A stretch of DNA of 64,000 nt from Vanilla planifolia (Eukaryota > Streptophyta > Magnoliopsida > Asparagales > Orchidaceae). The stretch is from assembly GCA_023846275.1 (NCBI GenBank), contig CM043872.1, positions 12,641,170-12,705,169 of the forward strand, given 5' to 3'. This document shows, piece after piece, positions 1 to 13,010 of this stretch. The translations under genes were made by a program, and so were the position numbers. The notes under the pieces are model-generated. The model did no database searches and was not told where the DNA came from. It saw only the letters and a list, made by a program, of their open reading frames with translations. Numbering within the stretch: the stretch's first letter is position 1; every line of letters starts with the position of its first letter.

Positions 1-585
1 TCATCGAACTCCAAATTCTTTTTTCTTTTTAAATTAGTTGTGTTCTTAATTTTTTTACTTTTAAATTGATTCAATTAAAAATATGACACATTTATACCTT
101 TTTAAGCATTCTATCAAATATAAGATTTTTGTTTGTATTAATTATGATTTTTATGTCATTGATTTCATTTCTTTTACTATCGATTTTATTTCATTGCAAG
201 GTTGTTGTACCTTGCTTTTTTTTGTTTTATTATTGTGTGGATGCAGCTTACTTATCTTTTAGTGAAAGATATGTGTTTATTGTTTTTATTTTTGTATATT
301 TTTTAGTGCATGGATGTATGCTTTATTTTAAGATAAAGTACCTAAAAATAATTAATATATATTTTTTTTAATTTTTGTTGATATTTTCTTTTATATCTTT
401 TATAAAAATTTATTATTAAAAAAATTAATATATTTTAAAATAAATTTTAAATTTACACAAAATCAATTATAAAGAATTTTTCAAACTTATTCAAATAATT
501 ACTTTAAGATATTTTTAAATATTTTTTAAGAAAATAAAATTTTTATTTCTAGTAATTCACTATTCTCTTATTGAATCATACTATT
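1..585 (+). repeat. 5' LTR (3' portion only) of the Copia element
   Basis: It matches about 3,985-4,550 in order, with shared stretches such as attcaattaaaaatatgaca and the terminal attcac..ctct segment. The primer binding site follows directly, which fixes this copy as the 5' LTR. The short open frame at 129-371 lies inside it and has no recognisable product. Confidence 0.82.
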
Positions 586-639
586 ATTGATATCAAAGCA
601 TAATCCTTTTTTGTAAGAAAAATATTTTTCTAGAGTTAT

Positions 640-2010
640 GATGAAGATGCATCTTTCAATAGACAACCACTCTTTTGTAGTGATTATTATCTCTATTAGA
701 AGACAAGATGAAAATCATTTAAAATTGTTTGATTGAAAAATGTGAAAACTAATGCAAACTTCTTTTGATTTTCTTAATAAGAAAACTCACAAGGTATTTT
801 AATACCTAAATATTTTTAGTAAAATAGATAAAAAAATATAAAATACAATTAAATAATTAGGTTATAAATATTCTATATTATGTTTTAAATGCTACCAAAC
901 TTAATATAATTATTAATTTAGAAATTACTATAAATGTTGGTATAAATTAGAGATAACTTATGAAGATACCTCTGTAGTTAAAGAAAATAAAATAAACATG
1001 ATGACACATGAATATTAGTTATTTAGAAAACTTTTTGATGAATCGATTAAATGCATGTTTATAAGATTTACTAACATTACTAACAGACTTGCTAGTTTGA
1101 GAAGCCTTTTTGATGAATGAATAGGTAAAAAAATTTAAAAATTTTATCAAAAGAGTATGATCCTAAAACCATCACATCAAAATAGCTAAATAAATATCCT
1201 CCATGACTAGATGACTTGATGAGTGTGCTCATGACTATTGAACTAGAAAAGGAGAGGAGAAAGGTAGAAGAAATGATTAAGAAGATAAAATAAAGAAAAA
1301 AGTGTAAACATTAGCATTAAAGATGGAGAAAGATGCTTCAAAAGAGGAGTCTATAAATGAAGATGGAATTTCTTTAATCCCTAAATATTTATCTAAAGTT
1401 CTTTGTGTTGCAAGAATATACAAAAAATCATAGCTCCAAGAGAAGAGTAAGAAGAAAAGAGAAAAAAAAGTATTGAAAGTTGCTTGGAGTGATTCATAAG
1501 AGATTAGTACAAGTGAAGAGGAAGAAAACAATAAAAGATTTTTTTTGTATGATGACTAGAGAACATGAATAAGAAGAGAGTTATATCTCCAAGTGAAGAA
1601 GAGATAAATTACTCAAACAAAAAATTAACTCAATACTTTATTTATGTTTGTAACAAGTATGAGATTTTGTATAAAAAATATAAGAAACTAAAAACACATA
1701 GTCAATATCTAGGTCTTTAAGAAAAAATTAGCAAAAAGGATGACTCTTATTTAAAAAATATGAAAAAGGCTAATGATGAATTAGAACAAAAAGCTAAGTA
1801 GGATTAATATTTTGTTAATGATTATAATGAGTTCAAATCTTTGAAATTTTACTTTTTCATGTTTAAAAATAAATCAATTAGTAGAGGAAGTTTTTTTATC
1901 ATAAATGCTAAAAGATATCATGTGCTTAGGTATATTGACATTTTACATGGTTATAATAACAAACTTACATGCTATTATTGTATGTAACCTAATCATACTT
2001 CACATGCATG
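640..2010 (+). pseudogene. Broken Copia gag with CCHC zinc knuckle
   Basis: From about 658 the frame reads NRQPLFCSDYYLY, then a stop where a tryptophan is expected, then KTR. This is the N-terminal signature of Copia gag. Around 1,200 the frame reads LDDLMSVLMTIELEKE, the gag segment before the basic region. At 1,970-2,011 a complete Cys-x2-Cys-x4-His-x4-Cys spacing is preserved (CYYC, four codons including a stop, H, four codons, C). Numerous stops and frameshifts interrupt the whole. The gag would package element RNA; here it is dead. Confidence 0.75.
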
Positions 2011-2538
2011 TAAGATAAAATAATATTCATTCCAAATCTTACGTATGGGCAATAAAAACAAATAGTATATTTATTTTTAAATGTACTAAACTTGAAATGG
2101 TTTGAGTTCTCAAACCTAATAATTAAAATCAAGTAGAAGAATCTATCTATAGAAATCTTGAAGAATCAATTTAAACTAAACAAAATAATATAAACATAAA
2201 TGGCTTACAAATAAGATTTGAAAAATTAAGTTTAAAGATTCAAATAAAATAACTAAAAAATATAGTTGAAGAAAATCTTAAAACCTTCAAAATTTAATAA
2301 GGATTATCCTAAACAATACGTTATAGGTGAAAACTATGAATGGTGTTATAACTAAATTTTATCATAACCATTAAGCTTTTGTAATAAATGTTGGGAAAAC
2401 ATAATATAGGATATCTTAAATGATGAGTTTCTAGTAATAACTATGAATAGAAAATTAATTTAATTTAAAATAAATTTTGGGAGTTGACCCTTAGACCATT
2501 AGATAAAAGTATAATTGCAAAAATGGGCTTTTAAAAAC

Positions 2539-2610
2539 AACTTAGTAGATCAATTGGTTGATATTTTAAGAAAACCCTTAGGTTTTCAATAATTTACAAA
2601 ACTTAAATTA
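2539..2610 (+). pseudogene. C-terminal remnant of Copia RNase H
   Basis: The translation NLVDQLVDILRKPLGF followed by a stop corresponds to the end of the Copia polyprotein, where a D-I/M-F-T-K-P-L motif is typical. It sits about 230 bp before the polypurine tract, the expected place. Everything between the zinc knuckle and this point (protease, integrase, reverse transcriptase) is missing or unreadable. Confidence 0.6.
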
Positions 2611-2853
2611 ATTTTAAGAGTATTAAATCTCTTTAAGTGATAATAAAAAGGAGAAGAGAATAAAAATTGAGAATAAAAATTTAAAGAGATTGAAAGAAAT
2701 AAGCATAAATTAAAGAAAAGACTTAATCTTGTCATGTAATACATGTAAGAGAAGTTTATCTTTAATTATTTTATAAATTCTTTTTAAAAATAATTTATTA
2801 TTTTTTATCACTTTTATTAAAGTTTTTGTTATTATTAAAAAGGGAGATTATTA

Positions 2854-4550
2854 TGATGTTGACCTTTAGATGTGATGTTTTATTTGATGATAATAAATCC
2901 TAAATATTTTTAATAAATTTAGTTAAGACAATTTTTAAATTTTAGATAATCGATATTCATGTTCATGGAAGATCTTAAACAAGAAGATGAGCAAACGTCA
3001 TTTTCCTATGAAGATCCTCTTGGTTAGAGTGACAAACCACCAAGAGATTCATTTTGAATTTAACTTTAGGTATTTTGCTTTTATTTGGATTAGAATATTA
3101 AGTTTGATTTAAATCATTCTTATAATACATGAAAATTAAATTTCATTTAAATTAGTCATTTTAGAAAAATATTAGTTTTTTTAAAACCTTAATCTATATT
3201 ACACTGATTATCTTAAGAATCATTTTATCATTGATTATATTTTTGAAAATCTTGTTTTAATAAATTGTTACAAAAATTACATTATAGTATTAATAATTAA
3301 TTAGTATAATAATAATAATATAGAAAGAAAAATTTAATTCTACTTGACTTAAACTATTTTAAAACTAAAAAAGTATTAAGCCAGAGCACTACTCTTGAAC
3401 CTATTCGCTGCAATTAGGACATATTGGTAAGCAAGGGAGCATATCTCTTAAGCAAACCAAGATGTAGTCGACCCCAATATTCATCTGACTTTTAGGCACA
3501 TAAAAATCCTTATAATCAAATAACCTTAAAGCAAATGACAATGTAGGGCTAAACTCACTTCTTTTATTCGCTTGTCTAACCTTTGAATTATGTGAGCAAC
3601 ATGAGTCATCCAATTCTTTTTGATCGTTCAGCCCTCTTCTCTTTGATCTTGATCAGACCATCCTGATAACATTCAATGGATCATTAGTGTAACAATTATT
3701 TTAGTTGTCCTTTGCAAGCTGTTTAAACCATTATTAAATTAATATTTGAGTTTTTAATTAAAACACATGTTGACATATATTTAATTAAAAAAAGTAGTAT
3801 ACATCAATTAGTCTATTTAGAAACTACTTTTAGTTATTAAAAAATTTATATGAATAGGAAAAATTTTGAACTTAATTAATTAATGAATTTTTATAAAATT
3901 TTGATAAAATTGAAAGAAAATTTCAAGTCATTCAATCCATTAGCAGCCGATGATCATCGTCTCTTCCATTCATTAATTCTTTTGTTATCGAGCTCCAAAT
4001 TCTCCTTCTTAAATCAACTAAATTTTTAATTTTTTTTACTTCTTAATTGATTCAATTAAAAATATGACACATTTGTATCTTATTAAGCATTTCATCAAAC
4101 ATAAGATTTTTGTCTATATTAAGTATAGTTTTGTGTTGAATTTTTTTTTTCTAGTATCAATTTTATGTCATTATAAGATCGTTGTAACCTGTCTTTTTTG
4201 TATTATTGTTGTAAGGGTTTAGCCTACCAGTCTTTTAGCCAATGACTTATTTTGATTGTTTTTATTTTTGGTTAGTTCTTTATGAGGTTAGATGTTGAAA
4301 TAATTTTAAGCTGAATCACATAAAAATTATTATTATATTTTTTGTTGATTTTTTATTTCATAATTTTTATAAAAATTTATTTTTAAAATAAAGTTACTAT
4401 GTTTTAAAATAAAATAAAAATTTATAAAAAAATTAATTATAAAGATGTTAAAACTTATTTAGATAATTTGAAATATTTTTATTGAAATATTTTTTTAAAA
4501 AATTAAAATTTTTACTCCTAGTGATTCACCCCTCTTTTTGAGCACTTCAA
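2854..4550 (+). repeat. 3' LTR of the Copia element (~1.7 kb)
   Basis: It starts after the polypurine tract and ends in attcacccctctttttgagc, the cytosine-rich terminus shared with other Copia LTRs of this kind. The last ~570 bp match bases 1-585. The first 1.1 kb has no counterpart in the window because the 5' LTR is truncated. The minus-strand open frame at 3,401-3,613 lies within it and is not gene-like. Confidence 0.78.
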
Positions 4551-5603
4551 ATTGGTCGATACGTGTGTAGGTAATTTTGTACTACATGCATATGCTTGTT
4601 GTTTGATATATTGTATATTAAGTCCCTTATAATAAATGATAAACATTTTAATGATATTTGTATAAGCAAATTATGCTTATAAATTAATTTGATGAACGAT
4701 GTTTGCAAAAAGAATATAACCTTTAGAGAGGATTATATAGTAAATTATTGGGGATACTTGATTCTTTATAAGAGATTGTCTGAGATGAAAATCTTGATTA
4801 GGGTTAATTCCTTTTGATTTCTAATGATTTAATATGTTAGATTGCCACATAATGTATAACATGATATAATACTTGTTAATATATGTTATGTTTCACATGT
4901 TGATTAAGCATTATTTACTTATGATGAATCCCTTACACAATTCATTTATATTCATGCTATTGTAATAAAGTGTTCAAACGAAAAATAAAAAGTAATGTGA
5001 ATGCCATATTGTGATCAATGTCACAAAGGATAAAAGATAAAAAAAAATTAAAAAGAGTACAAGGAAATGAAAAATGATATAAAAAAGTTAGCAAATGGTT
5101 AATAAGGCTTTAAGTAAAAGTGCATAAATATTGGTTTTTTTTATGTGACATCTACCATACTAGAATAACAAGTCCTGAAGACAGGTCAAAGAAGCTTAAT
5201 GTTTGGTTATCCAAAATGACAACTAGTATTCCAAAATAGCATATTTGGATATGAGTCAAGGGAACCATCATTTAGGGATATTTTTGTTGGAAATATGCCT
5301 AATTTATTTTGTTTTAAAATAAAATGGCCTTGTCTTAAACTAATCCTTAGGATAAAGAAAGTATAAAGGAATGCACAAATTCATGAAACTAATAAAATGG
5401 TGATGATAAAATTATTAAATGAAAAGTGCTAATGCTCATTTTAATTTCTTTTTATATTCCTTTACTGGCAATTGACCTATGCATTGGGTTACCCAATCTT
5501 GCATGCTTTTACATTTATGTACTTGTTTTGTCACTATGCTAGTTTTGATTGGCTCATGCTTATTTTAGCATAATACTTTCAAGTAAAAAAAAAGATATTC
5601 TAT
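4551..5603. other. AT-rich unassigned stretch
   Basis: No coding region of useful length, no LTR partner elsewhere in the window and no RNA gene were recognised here. It separates the Copia element from the GAA microsatellite. Confidence 0.5.
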
Positions 5604-5911
5604 AAAGAAGAAGAAGAAGAAGAAGAAGAAGAAGAAGAAGGAGAAGGAGAAGAAGAAGAAGAAGAAGAAGGAGAAGAAGAAGAAGAAGAAGAAGAAGAAG
5701 AAGAAGAAGAAGAAGAAGAAGAAGGAGAAGGAGAAGAAGAAGAAGAAGAAGAAGAAGAAGAAGGAGAAGAAGAAGAAGAAGAAGAAGAAGAAGAAAGAGA
5801 AGGTGAAGAAGAAGAAGAAGAAGGAGGAGGAGGAGGAGGAGAAGAAGAAGAAGAAGAAGAAGAAGAAGGAGGTGAAGAAGAAGAAGAAGAAGAAGGAGAA
5901 GGTGAAGAAGA
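5604..5911 (+). repeat. Imperfect (GAA)n/(GGA)n microsatellite, ~300 bp
   Basis: An almost uninterrupted purine strand of GAA triplets, with GGA and GGT variants clustered at several points. The minus strand reads as a polyserine/proline open frame for its whole length, which is an artefact of the triplet. Homopurine-homopyrimidine tracts of this length can form triplex (H-DNA) structures in general. Nothing in the flanks suggests it is transcribed. Confidence 0.97.
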
Positions 5912-6600
5912 CATGTAATAAAATTTTATTTAATTATGTTCTATCAAATATGTGATTTCTTAAAGAATTATTTTTTCAAATATTATATAAAGGAAGGTTT
6001 TAATTACTTTTACTATATATTTAAAAAGTTTGGTTGAAATAATTTCAAAAACTTCCATTATATTTTTAAAAAAGATTGAAAGATGCTTCTACTTTTTTTA
6101 TGTTTAAATGGTTTTTAAAATGAAGTAAAGGAAAAAAAAAGGATAAAGAAGTAGGTGTCTTCAAAAGATTGGGTGAAGGTCAAGGGATAAAATGGGAGAT
6201 ACCATATTTGTAACTTAGGGTTATGCATACTTGCATTATAAGAAACCATGATTTTGATAATAATCAATGCCAACAAAAAATGATTGTCCCCTTTTCATTT
6301 CATGGTAAGAGTTTAAAAAGATTATAATGCTAAACCATAGATTCAAAAATAAAATTACAAAAGTATCCTTCTTAATAAATAATATAAAATATAAGAAGAT
6401 GCACATAAGGATAAAATACTATAATGGTCTTATATATGACCCATTACAACTTATAATAAATTAAAAATAATTTTAAATAAATAAGACATTTTAGAACAAC
6501 TCAACTCATCCTTTGGATGCAATTTGCCATGTATCAATTTACCTTATTGATCTATCTACAAGGCATTGTTTCTTGCCCTTAGTAATAGTCCTTACTTTAG
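5912..6600. other. AT-rich unassigned stretch
   Basis: No gene, repeat partner or RNA was recognised between the microsatellite and the start of the inverted-repeat arm near 6,600. Confidence 0.5.
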
Positions 6601-7639
6601 ATTTAACATAACAAAGTTAAAGCATAAATAGTAAACAAACTAAAATAATAGAGTGAAAAATAGAGAGTTGTTATGCCAAGAATTGAGAATGGGACTTATG
6701 AAAAATGCTCAATTTGTATAAGGTTCAATTACATATTTATAAGAGTACACAAGGGTAATATGATCCATACATATTTATTTATTTAATTCTCAAAATAATA
6801 TAAAAACAACCAAATTCGCATTGGTTTCTATTGTTGCGCCTATCAAACACACATGAGTGTACGTGGTGCATATTGCACCTATTGTGTGGGTAGGTGCATG
6901 CAAGTGGGTGTTATGCAATCTAAACATAGTTTTGTAACATGTTGAACTACCGCACATGCCAATCTACCGTGAGCAATTTGCCACATGCTAGCATGTAGCA
7001 CACTAGTTTGTAATGCACATGGTATTGTATGCTACTTCTTGATGTGTGTAATGGTTCTATTTGCCATCTTACTTTATTGAAAAGTTATTTTCTTCTTTGA
7101 ATTCTCTTCAATATTAAATAGTTCAATTTCTTGATGGACCATGAATAGATCTCTTAATCATACACCTCTTATTTTGGCTATTCAAGTCTTGTCAAATCTT
7201 ATTTCTTTTCAAATATAACTTGATTGCTAAGTTATATTTTTATCAACCTAGAACAATTCCCTTGTTCACCTACCAAGAAAAACTTTACCCCAAAAAATTA
7301 TACTCCAAGTAAATCTTTCTTGAACTCAACATCAATCTATTTAATTCCTTCTAAAAAATTAAGACTTCATGTGATTTAACCATATAAAAGGTTGACAAAC
7401 CTACTATGTTCATTCTTTATCTTACTCATCTAATGATTAGTCTTAACATGATCTACTAATAATCATGTGCAATGATATTTAGTTCTTGAGACCCATAAGT
7501 AATATTAATGATGTCCTCGTAGTATCCTATATAGTAATATAAATCTTTATGTGATGATTAAAATTAAATTTTTTATCAAATAAATTTGAATAGTATATTC
7601 AGAAAATAAGGAATTTGGAGAGGAGAAATAAATGTGAGT

Positions 7640-8260
7640 ACAAATTTAAAAAAATATCCACATCTAGAGTGAAAGAATATTGAGTAGTTTATTAAGATGA
7701 AGATGACATCATCAATTTTCCTACTTCAGTACTCGATAATTAACAATCCATGTAAGGTAGATTCTAAGCTTGTCTGCCATTTATGATAGTATAATAGATG
7801 CAAAGAAATTAGATGCTTAATTGGAGTAACTAGAAATATATTTTCTCTATAAGACTATTCATGAATAATAAGGTAACATATGCTCAATTAAACATGACAA
7901 GTTATGCACTAGCTTGGTGGAATGCTCACTTAAGAATTGATATAGTTGTAAAAGTGATATGGAATCAATTTAAAAAATCAATTAAAGAAGAATTTTATCC
8001 CATTAGATGGAGGAAAGGTGGAATAAGTGACATAGCTTACAATATCAATAAAGACAAACAATTTAGAAATATAAACCTAAATTTTGATAATTCATAAGTT
8101 TGGGAATACTTATTAATGATATGTAGATATTATTAAAGTATATTATAAATTTTTACAACCTTATTACCATCAAATTAACATTGTCCCCTATTCAATTTAT
8201 GACACAAGTTAGCACATTTGTAATAGTTATTAAAAAAGAGGAATCAATGCAAAACATCTA
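7640..8260 (+). pseudogene. Broken Gypsy gag (Retrotrans_gag-type region)
   Basis: From 7,783 the frame reads IYDSIIDAKKLDA, a stop, then LE, a stop and LEIYF. After a one-base shift an open stretch at 7,861-8,097 encodes TSYALAWWNAHL, followed further on by WNQFKKSIKEEFYP. The WW pair and the W..F...I...FYP motif are typical of the retrotransposon gag capsid region. After the open frame a readable LTLSPIQFMTQ segment near 8,175 continues the same domain in another frame. It is clearly dead. The same gag family occurs on the minus strand at 25,010-25,350. Confidence 0.75.
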
Positions 8261-9300
8261 ATAAAAAAACTAAATGTCAAGAAACTTGAAAAGTACACAA
8301 ATTGACAACAAAAGGAAATGTATATTTTGATAAATTATGTTATGAAAATGACTATCAGCACTTATTCTACCAATAAAACATATAAGAACTATGAGCACAG
8401 CAATAATATAAGATAAAATTTCTAAAAGTTACATCCTAAACTATTTTTAGACAAGTTTAAGGAAAATATAAAAGGCAAAGTACTAATTTAGTTAAAATTG
8501 AAAGGGTACTTAAAACTCCACATCACGTTAGTAAGGGCATATCTCTTATGATAGTCCAAAGAAAATATTTGTGAACCCTAATAAAAGGAAGAACTCTTCA
8601 CCATCCACATTTAAGTGATGAAATAATCTTATCAATGCTATTATTAAGACTGGAAATGAGAAGAATATAATATTAAAAAGTCCTGTTATGAGGTTAAGCT
8701 TAAATAATACACATCTAAGGCCTTATTCTTTAAGATAATTTATAAAGATTCTAAAGTGAGAGCTAAAAGGTAATGTAAGGTGAAATTTATCATCATAAAT
8801 ATTATACGAATAAGATTATTTATAAAGTGGTACCCTAGGTGTTTAGAAAATAATATTATGAAACACTAATGTAAGATTAAGATGCTATTTACTATTGATG
8901 AGAAAAAAAGGATGGATAAAACCTCCTTCTAAGACAAAGCAAAAGAGTATTAACAAATGATACTATCAATTATAACTAAATAAATAGCTAGTGAACAAGT
9001 ACCAAACTTATGCACTACTGGTAACTAACTCAATCGACTAATTGATGGGATTGATGGAAGTTGTAAACTTTGAAGGTCACTCCATAAACTAATAGAAGTT
9101 GGTCCTAAATTATCCAAAGAACCATAAAAAATCAATTTATCTTTGAAAAAGTAGATATGTTAAGACTCTAATCACAAAAAGGAAGAGCCTATGATCAAAG
9201 GACCTATTATATGTTTATTTAATTATCAAGTAGTCCATATTTAAAAGAGATTGAAGAGGAGTTATTTGGATTATGGCATAAGCTAAAAGTTCCATAACAC
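8261..9300. other. Decayed Gypsy interior, no readable domain
   Basis: This should contain the rest of the Gypsy element whose gag lies just upstream, but I could not align any protease, reverse transcriptase or integrase motif with confidence. Confidence 0.4.
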
Positions 9301-10097
9301 ACTTGCAATAGTTTACAAACATCTCAGCACATGCATAGAATGCCAACACATAGGTTGCATAATATGTGTAGTAATGTGTGGAATGCCACATCAAATGTGA
9401 TAATCAACATAAAACTCTTGCCACAATATGTTCCATTTGTCATGAACATTCAACATGGGTGGTGATAGGTGTCGCCTAATGTTTTATGTGCATCATGTGC
9501 ACATACAACACTATTGTGCTCAAGTAAATCAAATAGTGAGGCACTTATTACCATATGAAAGTAATATGTAGGTGCACCCTTGCATGCACACAAGCTTCAT
9601 AGTGGCCAAGTTGAAGTCCTAATGCTTGCAACATGTGAAAAATAAATAAATTAGATTTATTGTTATAAAAATAATTATTATAGTAAAACATTATACCCAA
9701 TCCTCTATTAAAGGGGTGAAAAGTGGTGAAGCAAGGCATTCCTAATTCTTGGCATAAAAAAACTCTCTTTGACACTATTTTTCTAGTTTTTTTGTCATTT
9801 ACATTTTTATTTTACTACACTTAACTCTATGATAAGGTAACTATGAGGCCTTGAAATAAGTTCTCTCATAGACAAATCAATTTGAAAAATATTTTTTCAA
9901 ATATTTAAAGGAATTTAAGGCTACCAAAAAGTAACAAGAAGTGGCACAACAATGTTTTAGGTAATTCATCTCAAACCTTGAGACTACATCCATTCTCAAT
10001 CCACACAATAATGAGCTTCCTTACAACTTCAATCCTTCATTGCAAATAAGTAGATAAACTTATTACAAAAGAGCCTTTTCATAGTTATGGCACAATC

Positions 10098-10215
10098 AAC
10101 ATTCCACATTCAATAACTTGAAGCTTAGGCCATAGCTCTCATTTAATAGCCTAGAGTTAGGACAAATCACTCTATATTCAATGACCTGGAGCTAATCCAA
10201 AGATAATATAAGAAA
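10098..10215 (+). repeat. Degenerate short tandem repeat, ~38 bp period
   Basis: Three diverged units beginning attcaataacttgaagctta, atttaatagcctagagttag and attcaatgacctggagctaa follow each other with a spacing of roughly 38 bp. Surrounding bases 9,850-10,660 hold no recognisable gene. Confidence 0.55.
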
Positions 10216-10659
10216 TGTTCACATAATTTGGACAAATATATAAGTACAAGCACAATAGCTAATAGATTAAAAAAATAAGGCTATAAATTTACTAAAGAGC
10301 TTTCATCAGGAGATCAGTGTAGATAATTCAATGATGTTCAATAGCTTAATGCTCACACTAAAATGCTTCTTCAAAGATGTAGACATGATTTTCCTTCGCA
10401 ATCACTCTATGGAATGGATATAATAAGATAAGCTCTCAACAAAATGATCTACCAATGAATATCAATTCTTCATTAATTTTACACCAAACAATTTATGTTT
10501 TTAAGGAGTTTATATAAGTAAGAAATCTAAGATATATCCCTTAAAAAAGTAGTAGCATTCATATAATGGTTATATTCAACTTTTTTTTATCAAACTACTC
10601 ATTGGCACACTTTGCTTTCGTACATACTAAATGTTATAAAATATGTTCATAACATTTTG

Positions 10660-11290
10660 TATAACATGTATTATACATTAACAAATAATGTATTATACAT
10701 AAACCTTAAGTTCTCTAAATTTCATTTGGTGCATTATTCATCCTCAACGAGATGCATTATATGTCAATAAATAATATATCATATGTAAGTTTTAGGTTTC
10801 TTCAATGCTAATTCAAGGTTATGCATTTTCTATTCACTTAATACTACATGCACTACTCACAAATGTTTATGTATTGCACGTGAGTAGTAGCTTTAAATAT
10901 CCTACTCTACACATTGTCTACTTAGCCAACCTATGCTACCCAAATAGCCTAGACGTATTGTACATAAAAAGTGGTGTACCATACACTATACCTTTTGCAT
11001 TTTCTATCTTGCATAGACTATCTAATAAATTAGTCATACTATATGTAAAGAAATCATGTATCATATATTAATTTCAAGATTCATATATATCTCTCAACAT
11101 ATGGTTCTCTAGCTTACCTGTATTGCCCATTTAAGCTACAAGAATCAAACATTAGAAGTAATATGCTATATGCAAGTTTTGGGTGCCAATTATAAATGCA
11201 TGGTGTATCATCCTTTCCCTAATATTCCATGTTTATTTATATTAGATGTACCATACCTAGTAGGTCACATATTATATGTTAAGTTCAAAT
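10660..11290 (+). repeat. Degenerate tandem array, ~85 bp period
   Basis: Units anchored on atgtattatacat-like words start near 10,666, 10,752, 10,869, 10,954, 11,038 and 11,120, mostly 84-86 bp apart. The first two align over more than 50 bases (tattatacattaacaaataa against cattatatgtcaataaataa). Related words recur at about 11,730-11,790 and again at 27,060-27,235. The plus open frame at 10,805-11,071 is a by-product of the repeat. Confidence 0.6.
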
Positions 11291-12640
11291 TTAGTAGATT
11301 TTTCTCTTTATCTATATAAACTCAATTCTTAAAAACATTTAGTGATATGCTTATAAAATCACTCATTTTACTTTCAAAATAACTTGTATACAATTCAAAG
11401 TTCTTTATGCATGAATTGATGAAACATGAATGTTTATATGTTTAGTAGTGCAAACTCTTGAAATATCTCAGTAGCTTAAATTTTAACCGACACACATGTC
11501 TTAAGACATTGCAATAATAGACGTCTTCTCCTTTGCCTTCAAGTTTGACTTGATTTTTCACTTTAAAATATTTCCATCCACTTTATGGTAAGTGATCTAT
11601 AGTGTATCTATCTAAAGATAACTTATAAAGTACAGTAATTAAACATGTTGGATCACACAATAAGTACTAAAGGATTTGTTATCATCAAAATAAGACGTGA
11701 ACTTCCAAACTGCCTCTCTTATACTTAACATACTATATGACATATACCAACATATTGTACATTTAATATGACACTCTATTTTCTATGTAGAAACTTAGTA
11801 AATTTTCTTACAAATCTTACATTTTTCTTTAGCAAAACAATGCTCATTTTATTCTCAACATTCATTGTAGTTCTTAGTACAAACAATTTCTCATAAAATT
11901 CAAACAGTTTAGGAGGAAAATCTTGAATTGCTTACTATTAAAAAATATAGGAAACATATAGAACAAACAAAGTATTTTACCTTAATAAAATTCTAAGTTT
12001 TTAAGCTTAATTTGCTGTAAAATTCTCATTAATTCCTTCTTCTTTATACTTTTCTTCCAAAATTGCAAACCAAAAATCATTACAATCTTATTAATGAGCT
12101 TTATTAGCATCATTAACATAGAATTTGATGCATCTTAGTAAAATTACATTTTTAAGATAGTCAAAATGGTGTTATTTTATTTTAGCCTCGAATTACAAAC
12201 TTTACTATATTTATAGTGTCTACTTGCATGCTCAAAAACATAATTAAAATATTATATCATATTTAACTTAAAACGTAATACAATGTTGCCATAGATCTAT
12301 GAAATTTATTCATTTTTAATTAATGACTAATCCATCAAGAAAAATGATGAAAAGGGTTTAAGCAAGATAGGGGCCATGAAGGTGCATTTTAATATTTTCT
12401 AGTTTAACTCAAAGAGAATTATGAAAGGTGTTGCCCTAGATATATAAGGCCCTCAAAGATGCATGTGACATTTGGGTTAAAATTGACTTGATTAGCCCAA
12501 CTATTAAGAAGTGCATTTTGTAAATTAAAGTCATTAAGGGATCACATGAGAAACAAATTGGGAAGAAAGAATAAAGATTCTTCAGTAATTAAAGCATTAA
12601 ATTATTAGTACACATGTTATTTTTATATATTTGTAATGAA
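11291..12640. other. AT-rich non-coding stretch within a dispersed repeat
   Basis: No gene was recognised. Its spacing relative to the array at 10,660-11,290 and the repeat at 12,640-13,010 is mirrored at 27,235-28,600, so it is probably the middle of a long, diverged dispersed repeat, possibly an LTR. Confidence 0.4.
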
Positions 12641-13010
12641 TATGCTTTTATTATATTACATGGATATTTATTACCTAGTATGCAACCTGACCCCTAACTG
12701 TGACACATCTTTTATTGAGATTATGTAACATTACCTACTGAGCTTATGTTACTTGGCTTAGCTTACATTTGGCTTAATAATTATAGGTAAAAAGAATGCA
12801 CTCCATGAAACTTAAGGGAGCAACGAGTGGAAAGGATGATTTAGCTCTTCACTACTTTATTATTGTATTACAAATCATGTTTTATGATCTTAACTATTGG
12901 ATAAGATAGCAATTTTGGCATGAGAAATGTTATGGTTTGATTCATTCTATTATTGTCAACAAAACAAAGATGCTAAAGTTAATATTACTTTTATTTCAAA
13001 TGAATAATGA
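12640..13010 (+). repeat. Dispersed repeat, copy 1 (partner at 28,600-28,970)
   Basis: Shares, in order with 28,600-28,970, ttgagattatgtaacatt, ccatgaaacttaa against tcatgagacttca, ggcatgagaaatgtta against ggtatgagaaatatta, and aaagttaatattactttt. Both copies are in the same orientation and both lie ~1.4 kb downstream of the tattatacat array. This is consistent with the ends of two copies of a ~2.3 kb LTR, but I could not establish LTR boundaries or a primer binding site. Confidence 0.72.

Larger units (their letters stand above)
1..4550 (+). mobile_element. Decayed Copia-type LTR retrotransposon, 5' LTR truncated by window edge
   Basis: Bases 1 to about 585 recur as a diverged direct repeat at about 3,985-4,550, so they are the end of the 5' LTR and of the 3' LTR. 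A degraded initiator-Met primer binding site (tgatatcaaagca) lies at 588-600. A polypurine tract (aaaaagggaga) at 2,837-2,847 is followed by a TG start near 2,854, which gives an LTR of about 1.7 kb. The interior holds only a broken gag and the last residues of Copia RNase H; most of pol is missing, so the element is internally deleted. Long LTRs, the gag type and the cytosine-rich LTR end suggest the SIRE/Maximus side of Copia. Target-site duplications cannot be checked because the left end is outside the window. Confidence 0.85.
6600..9850. mobile_element. Gypsy-derived region bracketed by inverted repeats
   Basis: Sequence at 6,662-6,691 (core ttatgccaagaattgagaat) recurs as a reverse complement at 9,737-9,769 (core attcctaattcttggcataa), and weaker similarity extends outward on both sides. 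Between the arms lies a plus-strand Gypsy gag remnant. A primer-binding-site-like stretch (caatgatatttag) lies near 7,468-7,480, so the left arm may be the 5' LTR of that element. The right arm would then be an LTR of the same family inserted in the opposite direction. Both arms contain unusual GC-richer words (repeated gtgcat, catgcaag). Exact boundaries are uncertain. Confidence 0.5.

Noticed and set aside
129..371. Hydrophobic 80-residue open frame at the left edge
   Set aside because: It lies in a Copia LTR and is not open in the other LTR copy.
3401..3613. 70-residue minus-strand open frame
   Set aside because: Inside the 3' LTR of the Copia element; no domain and no conservation evidence.
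5600..5914. Minus-strand 104-residue polyserine/proline open frame
   Set aside because: It is only the translation of the GAA microsatellite; there is no start context or flanking coding signal.
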